DNA of 64,000 bases from Schizochytrium sp. TIO01 (Eukaryota > Sar > Bigyra > Thraustochytrida > Thraustochytriidae). Position numbers and translations under genes: made by a program. The notes under the pieces are model-generated. The model did not search any database. It was not told the DNA's origin and saw only the letters and a program-made list of their open reading frames with translations. The stretch covers positions 1,262,501 to 1,326,500 of the forward strand of contig SMSO01000032.1 of assembly GCA_004764695.1 (NCBI GenBank). The letters run 5' to 3'. Of the stretch, positions 12,754 through 22,376 are shown piece by piece (positions within the stretch are counted from its first letter, which is position 1; each line of letters starts with the position of its first letter).

Positions 12754-13024
12754 CTAGCTTGGCATGCCCAGGCTCTGCAGAACTTCTGCAGCTGCTTCGA
12801 CAATGCCTGAGACGGTTTCGCAGTGACTGCTGTGCCATCGATCATCTTTAATTTGCACCACCAATGTACTACATTACAATGGAGGCATGTGCTTTCTTGA
12901 TCCACTTCGCTCCAGGTTTTCACAAAAGTTGACGCTGCCGTGAGATCACGAAAATACGACAACAGGTGATGGATGAGCCTTGTCGCGAAAAGGTCGAGCG
13001 TGCAATGATGCCATCTGCAGCGAA
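12754..13024 (-). CDS. candidate small spliced gene, unknown, 3' part
   Basis: Two minus-strand segments read as one protein if a 55-base GT-AG intron (12923-12869) is removed. The upstream exon, 13024-12924, follows a possible acceptor (ttttgcag) and starts FAADGIIARSTF. The last exon, 12868-12754, reads TLVVQIKDDRWHSSHCETV, then an Ala/Glu-rich helix, and ends SLGMPS before TAG. The join is in phase 2. The first exon with the start codon was not found; upstream lies a pyrimidine-rich stretch and microsatellites that could be intronic. I do not recognise the family. The intron is shorter than others in this window, so the model is tentative. Confidence 0.3.
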
Positions 13025-13047
13025 CTGCAAAACATCAGACTCTCGCA

Positions 13048-13101
13048 AAGCAGAGCAGAGCAGAGCAGAGCAGTGCAATTCAATGCAATGCAATGCAATG
13101 C
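13048..13101. repeat. (GCAGA)n and (CAATG)n pentanucleotide repeats
   Basis: Four to five copies of GCAGA (13048-13072) run straight into about five copies of CAATG (13075-13101). A poly-A/AAAAG tract follows at 13112-13200. Confidence 0.9.
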
Positions 13102-13695
13102 GAATCACAGAAAGAAAAAAAAAAAGGTAAAGTAATTTATTCATAAAAGCAAAGAGAAAAGAAAAGAAAAGAAAAAAAGAAAAGAAAGAGAAGAACAGGA
13201 AAAGACACAAAAGAGCACCCAATTATAAGCGAGTGAGCAGCATATCATATGCGAACAAGAGGCATAAATAGCTGCTTTTCCTTCCTTCATTTCAGGATTT
13301 TATACTAAACCATGGTATGAGGTGATATGGATTAGTTGCTCTTCCTTTCCTTCACTTTTCCTTTTCTTTTCTCTCCTTTTCTTTTCCTTCTCGAACAACA
13401 TTCCTGCAGAGAAAACTCACTGGTGTTCTTCTATTAGCCCACTCCTGCTATACCCCTATAAAAAGCCTTCGAAGCTTGTGTTTATCGGAGGCAATCCCCA
13501 CAGAAGGGTATATTTTGAGAGTACCGGCGTAATCAAGAATTGAAAGATATGCCGGTACGCAGGTGGCTCATGGTTCATAGCGATTGCAATTTTGCAATTG
13601 ATTAATCTCAAGCTCCGCAAGTTTCGCGCAGCCGCAGTCCCGAATCCCGCCGCACGGCCTCCTTCACCCTCACTTCTCAACACACCTCTATCACA

Positions 13696-14412
13696 ATGCG
13701 TCGCGGAGTTCTTGTTGCCGCCCAGGCCTCCAAGATGGGTCTTCGCAGACCCGTCGTGGCATCCAGAATGCCTGTCATGTCCTTCATGGAGTCCGCCAAT
13801 GTTCGCTCTGCGCGGTTCTTCTCCACCGAGGACAAGCCCAAGGCCGAGGAGACCCCCAAGGAAGCCCCCGAGCAGGCCGCAGAGGCTGCCCCTGAGCCCT
13901 CCGAAGCCGAGAAGCAGGTTGCAGAGCTCTCTGACAAGGTCAAGGGCCTCGAGGAGCAGCTCAAGGAAGCTAAGGATACCACTCTGCGCACGCTCGCAGA
14001 AATGGAGAACCTTCGCCAGCGCACCACTAAGGACATTGAAAACAGGACTACCTACGCCAACTCCAAGTTCGCCAAGTCCCTTCTTGATGTTGCTGACAAC
14101 CTTGAGCGTGCTCTCGCCTCCGTGCCTGCTGAGGCGCTTGAGAAGGACGATGCCAACCACCTCAAGAGCCTTCACGAGGGTATCAGCATGACAGAGACCG
14201 AACTTCTCAAGGTCTTCAAGGCCAACGGAATCACTGGCTTTGGCGAGGTCGGAGAGCCCTTCGACCCCCACATGCACGAGGCCTTTTTCCAGATGCCTAA
14301 CCCTGAGCTTAAGCACAACTCCATCGCCCAGGTGCTCAAGAAGGGTTACAAGTTCAAGGAACGTGTCATCCGCCCTGCACAGGTCGGCACTGTGAACAAC
14401 CCGTCTTCATAA
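13696..14412 (+). CDS. mitochondrial GrpE (Mge1), Hsp70 nucleotide exchange factor
   Basis: 238 residues, single exon. The first 50 or so residues are Arg/Ser-rich with few acids (RRGVLVAAQ, ANVRSARFFST), a typical mitochondrial presequence ending near RFFS. An acidic, Pro/Ala-rich linker leads to a long coiled-coil (about 75-125) with the GrpE signature AEMENLRQRT, then the four-helix bundle and the C-terminal beta domain with GEPFDPHMHEAFF. GrpE releases ADP from matrix Hsp70 so that it can rebind ATP during protein import and folding. Codon use is strongly C/G-ending, unlike the A/T-ending neighbours, so long frames are open on the other strand and in other frames; these are side effects. 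High expression would explain the bias. Confidence 0.95.
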   Translation: MRRGVLVAAQASKMGLRRPVVASRMPVMSFMESANVRSARFFSTEDKPKAEETPKEAPEQAAEAAPEPSEAEKQVAELSDKVKGLEEQLKEAKDTTLRTLAEMENLRQRTTKDIENRTTYANSKFAKSLLDVADNLERALASVPAEALEKDDANHLKSLHEGISMTETELLKVFKANGITGFGEVGEPFDPHMHEAFFQMPNPELKHNSIAQVLKKGYKFKERVIRPAQVGTVNNPSS

Positions 14413-14641
14413 ATGCAATGCAATGTCAAGTCGATGTCAATTGCTGCAACGATATCGATAGATGCCTTGTCCAGACAAACCAAGCGACCCAAATAAACAA
14501 CCAGAAACTATCCTCGCAGTCAATCACCAAGGTCTCACCGCAAGGTAAATAGGGTGCGTAAGCACTTGTTTGCTTGGATGGGGTGAAGACACAACAGCAA
14601 CTCATTTAACCAAGCCCACTTCTTTGTGACCTCGTATACCC

Positions 14642-14877
14642 ATGGGAGCGAGGGCAAGCAACCACGTATCTATTGACCTACTTCGGACGCCTGCCGCTGG
14701 CTTCCCGCCGGTCTCACCCACCTACTTTTGGCGTATGTAAAACACACTCGCATTCTTATTCAACAAATTTAACAATCATCGTCATTGTGCTCATTTTGCC
14801 ATTCTCTAGACTCATTTTTTCTCTCCTACTCCCTAGGATCTTGCAAAACCTTTGTCAATTACGCATTGTCAGAATGA
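14642..14877 (+). CDS. candidate tiny two-exon gene, unknown
   Basis: An ATG at 14642 opens MGARASNHVSIDLLRTPAAG and reaches a donor (gtatgt) after base 14732. A very good acceptor (a long pyrimidine run ending tactccctag) precedes 14837. Joining them in phase 1 gives 43 residues ending in a TGA. Without splicing the frame stops at once after the donor. No family is recognised, and the piece could equally be chance or part of a longer gene. Confidence 0.22.
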
Positions 14878-15214
14878 CCAGAAGTAATGGAGGTTATCAA
14901 TCTTCATGTAATTCTCAACAAAATCTTTGAATCAAGCGCCAGGGCCAGTGAAAACTTGTATATGGGCTGTTCAAAATGCTGCGGAACCGAAAGTTCCTCG
15001 TTCGGCTTCAGACGGGAGGGGGGGGGGCAAGTCGCCTCATAGGTGTTCTAAGCAAGGATCATGACTAACAGCAAAGAGACTATTTCACAAGCAGTTCAAC
15101 TGGGATCAGGTTCATGACCCACCAAGCCATCAATTCAACAGGGGAAATGAAAAATGCCAGTTATCAATTAGCGTGCACCAGCAAATATTCTGCTGCACAA
15201 TTAGTTCTCTCATT

Positions 15215-15666
15215 TTACTTCTTCTCAGCAGGCTTCTCATCCTTGAAGATCTCCTCAAACTCGGCTCCAAGCTCAGTGTTCTGTACAAGTTCACAAAGTT
15301 GTCAGTCTGACCGCTAAAAATCGTGCACGAAAAATGTTCTTGAACGAAATTGCAATTTCTACCCCAACATGAATCTCTAGGCGTCTTTAAGAAAACATCA
15401 GAATGTCCACGTTTTGAGTTATATTGCGCAAGAAACCCATCCAATTTAACTCTTGATGATCGCCAACTTACAATCTGAATACGCTTGACAGTGTAGTAGT
15501 AGACGCTGCCAGCAAAGACCGCGAGGACACCGGCCATGATGAAGTTCTTGGTGACAGGCACGGGGGCGTCGTAGTGCTGGGGCTGGTCGTGCGGGCTCTG
15601 CGAGAACGAGCGCTTCTGGGCGGCCTTGCGGACAACGCCAAAGTTCTTGCCAGCAGCACGCATCAT
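15215..15666 (-). CDS. COA3-like cytochrome c oxidase assembly protein, two exons
   Basis: Exon 1 is 15666-15472 and exon 2 is 15280-15215, giving 86 residues. The intron, 15471-15281, starts gtaagt and ends tacag, phase 0. The protein starts with a basic segment (MMRAAGKNFGVVRKAAQKRSF), consistent with a mitochondrial signal. It has one hydrophobic helix (about 41-58, FIMAGVLAVFAGSVYYYTV) and a short acidic tail (ELGAEFEEIF) ending in Lys. A basic residue before a single helix with a tyrosine cluster, then an acidic tail, is the plan of COA3/Cox25, an inner-membrane factor that binds newly made Cox1. The protein is small, so the family call is moderate. A minus-strand gtaagt at 16133 could be the donor of a 5'UTR intron. 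Confidence 0.55.
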
Positions 15667-16776
15667 CTTTCTTGCCTTGCGGAGGTAGCTTCCGACGGAG
15701 TTTTGATCAACTATATTCACGCATTCAATAACAATCCCTATCAAAGTTAGTTTTCGATTCGACGATGACTTAAGCACGCAGCGCAAACCCCTCTGAGGGA
15801 CCAACTGACTGCCCAAGAGCGCTAGGCACTCGAAGCACACATCGGGAGCGGTCCTCCAAGGCGTGCGCGAGCAGCGCTTGTCTTAAGAAACGAACAGGAA
15901 AGTGGTTTGCTTGCTGCATCGAGAAGAAGAAAAAAGACGAAAAGAAATCGATGCAAATGAATGAAGAACAATGAAACTTTTTATCAATCATTGAGAAAAT
16001 GAAAATACTATGTACCCACGTAGGCCCCGTAGGCGCTGCAGACAACTTGAAGTAGAGAGAGATCTACTGCCGCGGTTTAGGACGCGGCCTATTTTTTCTG
16101 TTGGGCGAAGAAGAGCAAAGCAAGTCGAGACTTACATAGTTTTAGTCAATTTCGAAAGAGCCTGAACCCCTAATTGAGTGAGTCCTGTCGTCGATGCCCC
16201 AAGTCTATAGAAAACTTTTTAGAAGTATGACTAATGAGGGACGCAAAGCCTCAAATCGAGGATGGATGCGAGGTCCCAAGTCGATTGGGCATTCTTAAAA
16301 TCACTAGACGCCATTTGTCGCTAAGACAAAGATTCGTACTCTGGAGAATGGGATTATGGGGCTGCCGAAGAGAATTGCAATCGACCAGGTATAATTTAGA
16401 TTTGTGGCACAATATGTTATCTAGTCACATTTTCGAGCAGGATTGGTAAATATGCGTATTTCTCTTTGTCAAGATGAGTGAGGCCTTGCTGGTGGTATCA
16501 GCTTAGTAACAACCCATTCTGATACCAGATTTGCAGATCTAACATCGCTTTAATCGCATTCTGCTCTTACGCTATCGAACGCGACGCGCATCGCATTAAT
16601 TGATTTTAAAGTTTTCATTTTCAATCATGATCTCAGATTACAATTTTTATGGTTAAGAATCTCAGGTGGTGAGGACGCTCAAACTTCGAACTCCTGAAGT
16701 TGAAGACGGAGAAGAAGCATCCTCTTTCCTAGTTCTACTTGAGATCGGTTCGTTATAACCCAGGTCTGCAGCACAG
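15667..16776. other. intergenic, divergent promoter region
   Basis: About 1.1 kb between two divergent genes, the COA3-like gene (minus) and cysteinyl-tRNA synthetase (plus). It should hold both promoters. No gene was seen. Confidence 0.5.
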
Positions 16777-18885
16777 ATGGCTTTGCGAGCCTTTAGCCGC
16801 ACGGAGGCGGCGAAGGCTTTCCATGGCCTCATGCTGCCTGTACAAAAGACGCGAGCGTCAATGTTCTTTGCCAGAGCCGTCTCAAGCTCAAGTCAGAGCG
16901 AAGAGGCATTAAAGAAGTCCAAGCTCGACCTCGGGAGGAGCGAAGCTGGCGTTGTGACAATGTACGTGTGTGGTCCCACTGTATATGACGCTGCTCACCT
17001 TGGACATGCACGGACATACGTCCAATTCGACGTCATTCGCCGCATTTTGCACGAAGTACACGGCCTTCAAGTCGCTTTTTTTATGAACGTAACAGACGTC
17101 GATGATAAAATTCTTGACCGCAGTAGGGCAAACAAATTGGCCCTGGATAATGCTCAGAAAGATGGCGATGACGAGGTCGCCAAGAGTATTGGTGAGACGA
17201 GCTGGAGAGATCTCGCCAGGAAGTTCGAGGGCGAGTTTTTTCGTGACATGCGCAGACTTGGTGTGCAACCTCCCACGTATGCACCCCGAGCCACAGAGAA
17301 CGTTGAAAACATGATTCAGCATATTCAAGACCTAGTCAACCGTGGCCTTGCCTATGTTGGGGCCAATACTGGGTCAGTGTACTTTTCCACCACCAGCTTT
17401 GACAAGGAAGTCTCAGACTTTCCGGAATTCAAGTATGGTGCAATGGATCCGAGTCGTCAGGGTGGTAGCGATGGAGTCCCTGTGGAAGCGGACCCAGACG
17501 CAGGCCCCTTTGCTGGCACAACATTGGCGGGCGGTGTCACGAGTGAGAAACGCAGTGCTAAGGACTTTGCTCTGTGGAAGTGCATTCCTGATGCACCTAG
17601 CAACGAGACTTGGCCGAGTCCATGGGGTCAAGGTAGACCTGGTTGGCATGCTGAGTGTGCTGTCATGATTAAACACACTGCAGGTACAGTGCGTCAAGAT
17701 GGTCGTCTAGATATTCATGGTGGTGGCATTGATCTTAGATTTCCTCATCATGAAAATGAACGTGCCCAAAGCCAAGCATGTTGTGGTTCACACCCGTGGA
17801 CCTCGCATTTCCTTCACACTGGGCACCTTCACATTTCAGGTCGCAAAATGTCCAAGTCGCTCAAGAACTTCATCACCATCGAGCAACTTCTCAACGGGCC
17901 GGCATCTGAGCTTCCGGCAGGATTCTCACCTCTGACTCCGCGGGAAATGCGTTTGCTTTTCTTAAATGTTCGCTACAACTTGCCTATGGAGCTCACTCCG
18001 GATGCTACAGCAGAAGCCAAAAAGATTGAACGCTCTCTTGAAGATACTTTCACAACTGTCAACCTTGCTGTCTCTTCCTTTGATTCTACACAAGCACTTA
18101 AACCATGGGGTCCCAAAGATACACAGCTTCTCGCTGGTGCGGATAGCTTCCGAGTTAACTTTCGTCAAGCTCTTATGGACGACTTTAACACACCAAGTGC
18201 CCTTCTCCTCCTTCGCGAATTCGCATCAGAAATTCGCTCGTACATCCAGGAGAATAATGCTCAGCCTGTTGTAGCACAGCAAGCAATTCACCAGGTCCGC
18301 ATTGGACTGGAAATTCTGGGTATCGGAGGTTCTGATCCTTACAATCTTCCCGGGTATGGCTCATTGTCTTCGTTGTCATCAGGTACAAATCCAGGTGGAT
18401 ATACTGGTGATTTGAAAGCAGAGAGTATTGTTGATGTTCTTGTGGACTTCCGCACCGCCGTTAGGGACGCTGCGAAAAACAAGAATATTGGTGGCGTCTT
18501 CAAAGAAGCAGACCGAATTCGTGACGTTGTTCTTCCCTCGCTAGGTGTTCGTATTGTTGATAGAGAGGGCATTTCCACATGGTCACCCTGTGCTCCCGTG
18601 GTGCAGACATGTGAAGGCGTCATGAATGACACAGAAACGAAGACCGAGAATAACGAGAAGAAGAAGGGTGAGTCGGACCCGGAACCGCAGACGCCCCAAG
18701 AGATGTTCCGGTCCTCTGAAGAGGAGGCCTCAAAGTACAGTGCATTTGATGATGACGGCGTCCCCACGCATGATGCTGATGGTGAACCTCTAAGCAAATC
18801 TGCCTTGAAAAAACTTCGCAAGAAGTGGACTATCCAAAAAACAAAGTATGATCGCTGGCTGGAGCGCTCGAATAAAAGTGTATAA
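16777..18885 (+). CDS. cysteinyl-tRNA synthetase
   Basis: 702 residues, single exon. Class I synthetase that charges tRNA-Cys with cysteine. Visible hallmarks are MYVCGPTVYDAAHLGHART, with the HIGH-type motif HLGH near residue 74; NVTDVDDK; the zinc-site elements WHAEC and FPHHENE; and KMSKS at 357-361. The anticodon-side helical part follows, with a Lys/Glu-rich insertion and a Lys-rich end (KSALKKLRKKW). The first 45 residues are basic and Ser/Ala-rich (MALRAFSRTEAAKAF, AVSSSSQS), so a mitochondrial signal is likely. Dual use in mitochondrion and cytosol is possible, since no second copy is seen here. Confidence 0.95.
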   Translation: MALRAFSRTEAAKAFHGLMLPVQKTRASMFFARAVSSSSQSEEALKKSKLDLGRSEAGVVTMYVCGPTVYDAAHLGHARTYVQFDVIRRILHEVHGLQVAFFMNVTDVDDKILDRSRANKLALDNAQKDGDDEVAKSIGETSWRDLARKFEGEFFRDMRRLGVQPPTYAPRATENVENMIQHIQDLVNRGLAYVGANTGSVYFSTTSFDKEVSDFPEFKYGAMDPSRQGGSDGVPVEADPDAGPFAGTTLAGGVTSEKRSAKDFALWKCIPDAPSNETWPSPWGQGRPGWHAECAVMIKHTAGTVRQDGRLDIHGGGIDLRFPHHENERAQSQACCGSHPWTSHFLHTGHLHISGRKMSKSLKNFITIEQLLNGPASELPAGFSPLTPREMRLLFLNVRYNLPMELTPDATAEAKKIERSLEDTFTTVNLAVSSFDSTQALKPWGPKDTQLLAGADSFRVNFRQALMDDFNTPSALLLLREFASEIRSYIQENNAQPVVAQQAIHQVRIGLEILGIGGSDPYNLPGYGSLSSLSSGTNPGGYTGDLKAESIVDVLVDFRTAVRDAAKNKNIGGVFKEADRIRDVVLPSLGVRIVDREGISTWSPCAPVVQTCEGVMNDTETKTENNEKKKGESDPEPQTPQEMFRSSEEEASKYSAFDDDGVPTHDADGEPLSKSALKKLRKKWTIQKTKYDRWLERSNKSV

Positions 18886-19333
18886 CTTATTCAATTTGTC
18901 ACATCCTCTTTACTATTTTATTTTACTGCTCTGTGAACTAATCACAACCAGTATAATAGCACTCAAACATCTAATACTTCGGAATAACAGGTGGAGTTTA
19001 TTTAAATAAGAATAGAAGAAAAACAAACAACACTAATTCCCTTCAAAGCCCCAGAGACTTCAATCAAAACTTGTACTACTTTCCACGAACTTGCGTAAGA
19101 TTCATGTATTTGAGTCCTCGAGAGCAATCAGTCAACATTTAGTCCCTCGTGACCACTAGGACTTATATAGTCACAATTAGGCTTTTGCGTAGAGTTCCTG
19201 ATGAGTGAATGGCTGGTGCTCTTGCAGAGACCAATCACAGTAGAATTGCAAAAGCTGCGGCGAGACCCTGGCTGCAGAAGACATTATATCGGGATACGAG
19301 GCCGGTTTCCTTGGTAGGAGACCACTGGAGAAG
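18886..19333. other. intergenic, no gene seen
   Basis: About 450 bases holding the 3' end of the synthetase gene and the promoter and 5'UTR of the DEAD-box helicase. Nothing else was recognised. Confidence 0.5.
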
Positions 19334-21679
19334 ATGGCTCGCGGTGGCAAGAAGGGTGGCCGCAAGAACGGTGGAGATGGCGGCAAGTCAAGCAAAGGAT
19401 TGGTCATGCCGTGGCAAAAGGTGACTCCTAAGCGCGGCAGCGGCGAGACTGATGACGGCCTTGGCCATGATGATGATATGGGCGGCATGTTTATGCTTGA
19501 GGAGATTCCCGCAGATGCTTACAAAATTGTAGATGGACAACTTATCTCACTAACCGGTAAAAACATTCTCGACGTAGCGCCCAAGGTTATGGAGCGAAAG
19601 GACGACGAAATGGACGCCGAGAGTGCCGAGGAGCCAGAAAATCAAAATAAGAAACAGAACAAAAAGCAAAACAAGAAGCAAAACAAGAAGCAAGCTGCTG
19701 AAAACAAGGGCGACGAAGAGGCTATGGAAACAGAGGATGCTGAAATCGACATGGAGGAAAGCAAAAGCAACGGTAACGATGACGAGGCAGATGCTGATGA
19801 GGGTGAAAAAGAGGCTAAGCCCTCTAAGCGTGCTCTCAAACGCAAAAAACTTCAAGAGAAAAAGCGTCGCGAGGAGCTGAAGAAACAAGGCAAAACCCCT
19901 GATGCTAAAGACTCGAAGGTAGCAGCTGATGCTGCTGGCAAGCAGAAACAACTCCCTAAGCCGATGAACCCGGAGAAGCTCAACAGAGCTGTTGGCGAAT
20001 GGCTTGAATTTGGATTTGATGATGCTCTTCTTGAGGGTATTGCACTTTGTAAATTCTCAAGTCCGACTCCGATCCAACGTATGTGCTTGCCCAAGGCAAT
20101 GCAAAAGGGTGTCGATATCCTCGGTGCCGCTGAGACTGGTTCTGGTAAAACCTTGGCCTTCGGTCTTCCCATCTTGAACGGCCTTATTACCAAGCCACCT
20201 GCTCCTGATGATGGACTTGCTGCTTTGATCCTCACACCGACACGTGAACTTGCTGTCCAGGTTGCCAAACACCTCCGCAGCGTGATGGTACCCCGTACTA
20301 GCAACATTCGCATCGAGACTCTTGTTGGTGGTATGTCGCAAGCCAAACAGGAACGTGTCTTGGAGCAGCGCCCTGCTGTCATAGTTGCTACTCCTGGTCG
20401 TCTTTGGGCCATGATCGACCAAGGCTCTGCGCACCTTGAGGATCTTGCGTCTTCTCTTCGATACCTTGCAGTTGATGAGGCTGATCGCATGTTTGACAGA
20501 GGTCACTTCCCTGACCTGTTGCCTCTTATGAAGCACCTTGCCAACGACAAGGATGGCGCCAAATACAAACGTCAAACTTTCCTCTTTTCGGCTACGCTCA
20601 TGACACAGAACGGGAGCAAAGACCTGAAGCGGAAGCGGAAGCAAAAGCAAGGGCAGGAAGACTCTTCAGAGGATAAATCAGCGTTTTCTCCACTTATGCA
20701 GCTTATGGAAAAAATTGGTGTACGCGGGAAGCCTGCAGTGTGCCAAGTTGAAAAGGCAAACGCTAATGACAAAGAGAGCGATGATAAAGATACAGGCTCA
20801 GTACAGCTCCCAGAAAACCTTAAACTGTGCTACACAGAATCGTTAGCGAAGGACAAGGACCTATTCTTGTACTACTTTGTAACCCAACATGTTGGTCGCA
20901 CGCTGGTTTTCGTTAACACTATCACATCCCTTCGACGCGTTGCAACTACCTTACGTCTTCTTGGTGTTGGAAATGTTGCTACTCTCCACGCGAACATGCA
21001 GCAAAAACTTCGTCTCCGCCACCTGGAGAGATTCACTGAAAACCAGAGTGGTGTTCTCGTGGCTACAGATGTAGCTGCGCGTGGTCTCGATATTCCTGGC
21101 ATCGACCATGTCGTGCACTACGCCCTCCCAAAGCGCCTCGATAGCTTTGTTCATCGTTCCGGTCGTACCGCTCGTGCTTCCCGGGAGGGTGTTTGTTTGT
21201 CGCTTGTCGACGCATCAGAGTTGAACCTCTTCAGTGAAATTTGTAGTTCCTTGGGTGATCGACAAATGCTCAAATTCCCAGTGCAGATGATGACGTTGGG
21301 GAAAATGCGTGAGCGTGTTACCTTGGCTCGTCGTATCGAACAAATTGAGCGAAAGTTGCAAGGTAAAGCGGAGACTAGAGATTGGTTTCGAAACAATGCC
21401 AAGGAAGCCGAAATTGAGCTTGATGAACTTATAACAGACGAGGGAGATCTCAACTTTGACAAGGATGGACAACGTGCAAAGGAGGCTGCTTCTCTGCGTG
21501 AGCGTCTTACTGAGCTTCTGGGTGAGCGTATTCTCAACGCAGGTGTCTCAACTAAATATGTGTCTACAAACCCTGACTCTGAGCGTGACATTATTCTCAA
21601 GGGTGGCAATAAAAGGGCGACCGATGTTGTTGAGAAAAGCTCTACTGTTTTGCAAAAGAACAAGCGTCGTCGCCGTTAA
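19334..21679 (+). CDS. DEAD-box RNA helicase, DDX24/Mak5 type
   Basis: 781 residues, single exon. A Lys-, Glu- and Gln-rich N-terminal third contains a KNKKQ-type tandem repeat and an acidic stretch. The helicase core follows: Q motif region (SPTPIQ), Walker A AETGSGKT near 266, PTRELAVQ, TPGRL, DEAD near 381, SAT, LVFVNT, the ATDVAARGLDIPG segment and HRSGRTAR. A charged insertion of about 90 residues (KRKRKQKQ, then acidic) between SAT and the second RecA domain is typical of Mak5/DDX24, which acts in the nucleolus in 60S ribosome assembly. The basic C-terminus (KNKRRRR) suits a nucleolar protein. Confidence 0.9.
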   Translation: MARGGKKGGRKNGGDGGKSSKGLVMPWQKVTPKRGSGETDDGLGHDDDMGGMFMLEEIPADAYKIVDGQLISLTGKNILDVAPKVMERKDDEMDAESAEEPENQNKKQNKKQNKKQNKKQAAENKGDEEAMETEDAEIDMEESKSNGNDDEADADEGEKEAKPSKRALKRKKLQEKKRREELKKQGKTPDAKDSKVAADAAGKQKQLPKPMNPEKLNRAVGEWLEFGFDDALLEGIALCKFSSPTPIQRMCLPKAMQKGVDILGAAETGSGKTLAFGLPILNGLITKPPAPDDGLAALILTPTRELAVQVAKHLRSVMVPRTSNIRIETLVGGMSQAKQERVLEQRPAVIVATPGRLWAMIDQGSAHLEDLASSLRYLAVDEADRMFDRGHFPDLLPLMKHLANDKDGAKYKRQTFLFSATLMTQNGSKDLKRKRKQKQGQEDSSEDKSAFSPLMQLMEKIGVRGKPAVCQVEKANANDKESDDKDTGSVQLPENLKLCYTESLAKDKDLFLYYFVTQHVGRTLVFVNTITSLRRVATTLRLLGVGNVATLHANMQQKLRLRHLERFTENQSGVLVATDVAARGLDIPGIDHVVHYALPKRLDSFVHRSGRTARASREGVCLSLVDASELNLFSEICSSLGDRQMLKFPVQMMTLGKMRERVTLARRIEQIERKLQGKAETRDWFRNNAKEAEIELDELITDEGDLNFDKDGQRAKEAASLRERLTELLGERILNAGVSTKYVSTNPDSERDIILKGGNKRATDVVEKSSTVLQKNKRRRR

Positions 21680-22376
21680 GTGCACCTAATGCAATTAATC
21701 ACATGTTTGCTAATTTTACTCTAGGAGATTTCTTTTTAACACTGCTATTCGCTGGTCTATACGTATTTGATAAAATGTTAAAACAAGATATTAATCATGA
21801 GCGATTCTAATTGTCCAAAGGCAGTCTTGCCTATATCAGGCTGCTGTATAATTGTTTTTTGGTCACTTGTGTTGATTTTATTGAAATGTTTTTCTCTTAA
21901 CATATAGCGAATATTAATTTGTCGATTTAATTTTTATAGAAAAAGAGAAAGAAAGAACAAATAGCTAACTTCATTGTCACACTCTTTTATCTTTAACATA
22001 ATCAATCAATACCATCACGAGACACCTGTGTCCAAACATCCATGTGGACACTGCTGTAAAAAGACAAATAGGTCAAGCCTCGCCAGCATGAAGTATTTTT
22101 AAAAGATGAAACAGGTACCAGACACCCTTTTCAATGAAATACACCCAGTCACACGTGACTGCAACTTATCCGAAAAAGCCGTTGAGATGTAAGTAATATG
22201 AAACCTTTAAATCAAGAAACGTTGATAGGAAATCCCTTTGTCTCCTAAGTGGAGTGGAGTGTGTTGTGTTGAGCTTGGCATAGTGAAGGCAATCCTTCTT
22301 TGCTGCTGTTCCTGCGTCTTGTCGCCCCCGGGGCCTCGAAAGTGAAGAGGTTGACTCTAGAAAGGCATTCGTCAGT
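21680..22376. other. intergenic, no gene seen
   Basis: About 700 AT-rich bases. No motor domain or other exon that could belong to the following C2 protein was found here. Confidence 0.5.

Noticed and set aside
13456-14316. 286-codon minus-strand open frame
   Set aside because: It lies opposite GrpE, is very Leu/Gly-rich and results from the C/G-ending codons of the real gene.
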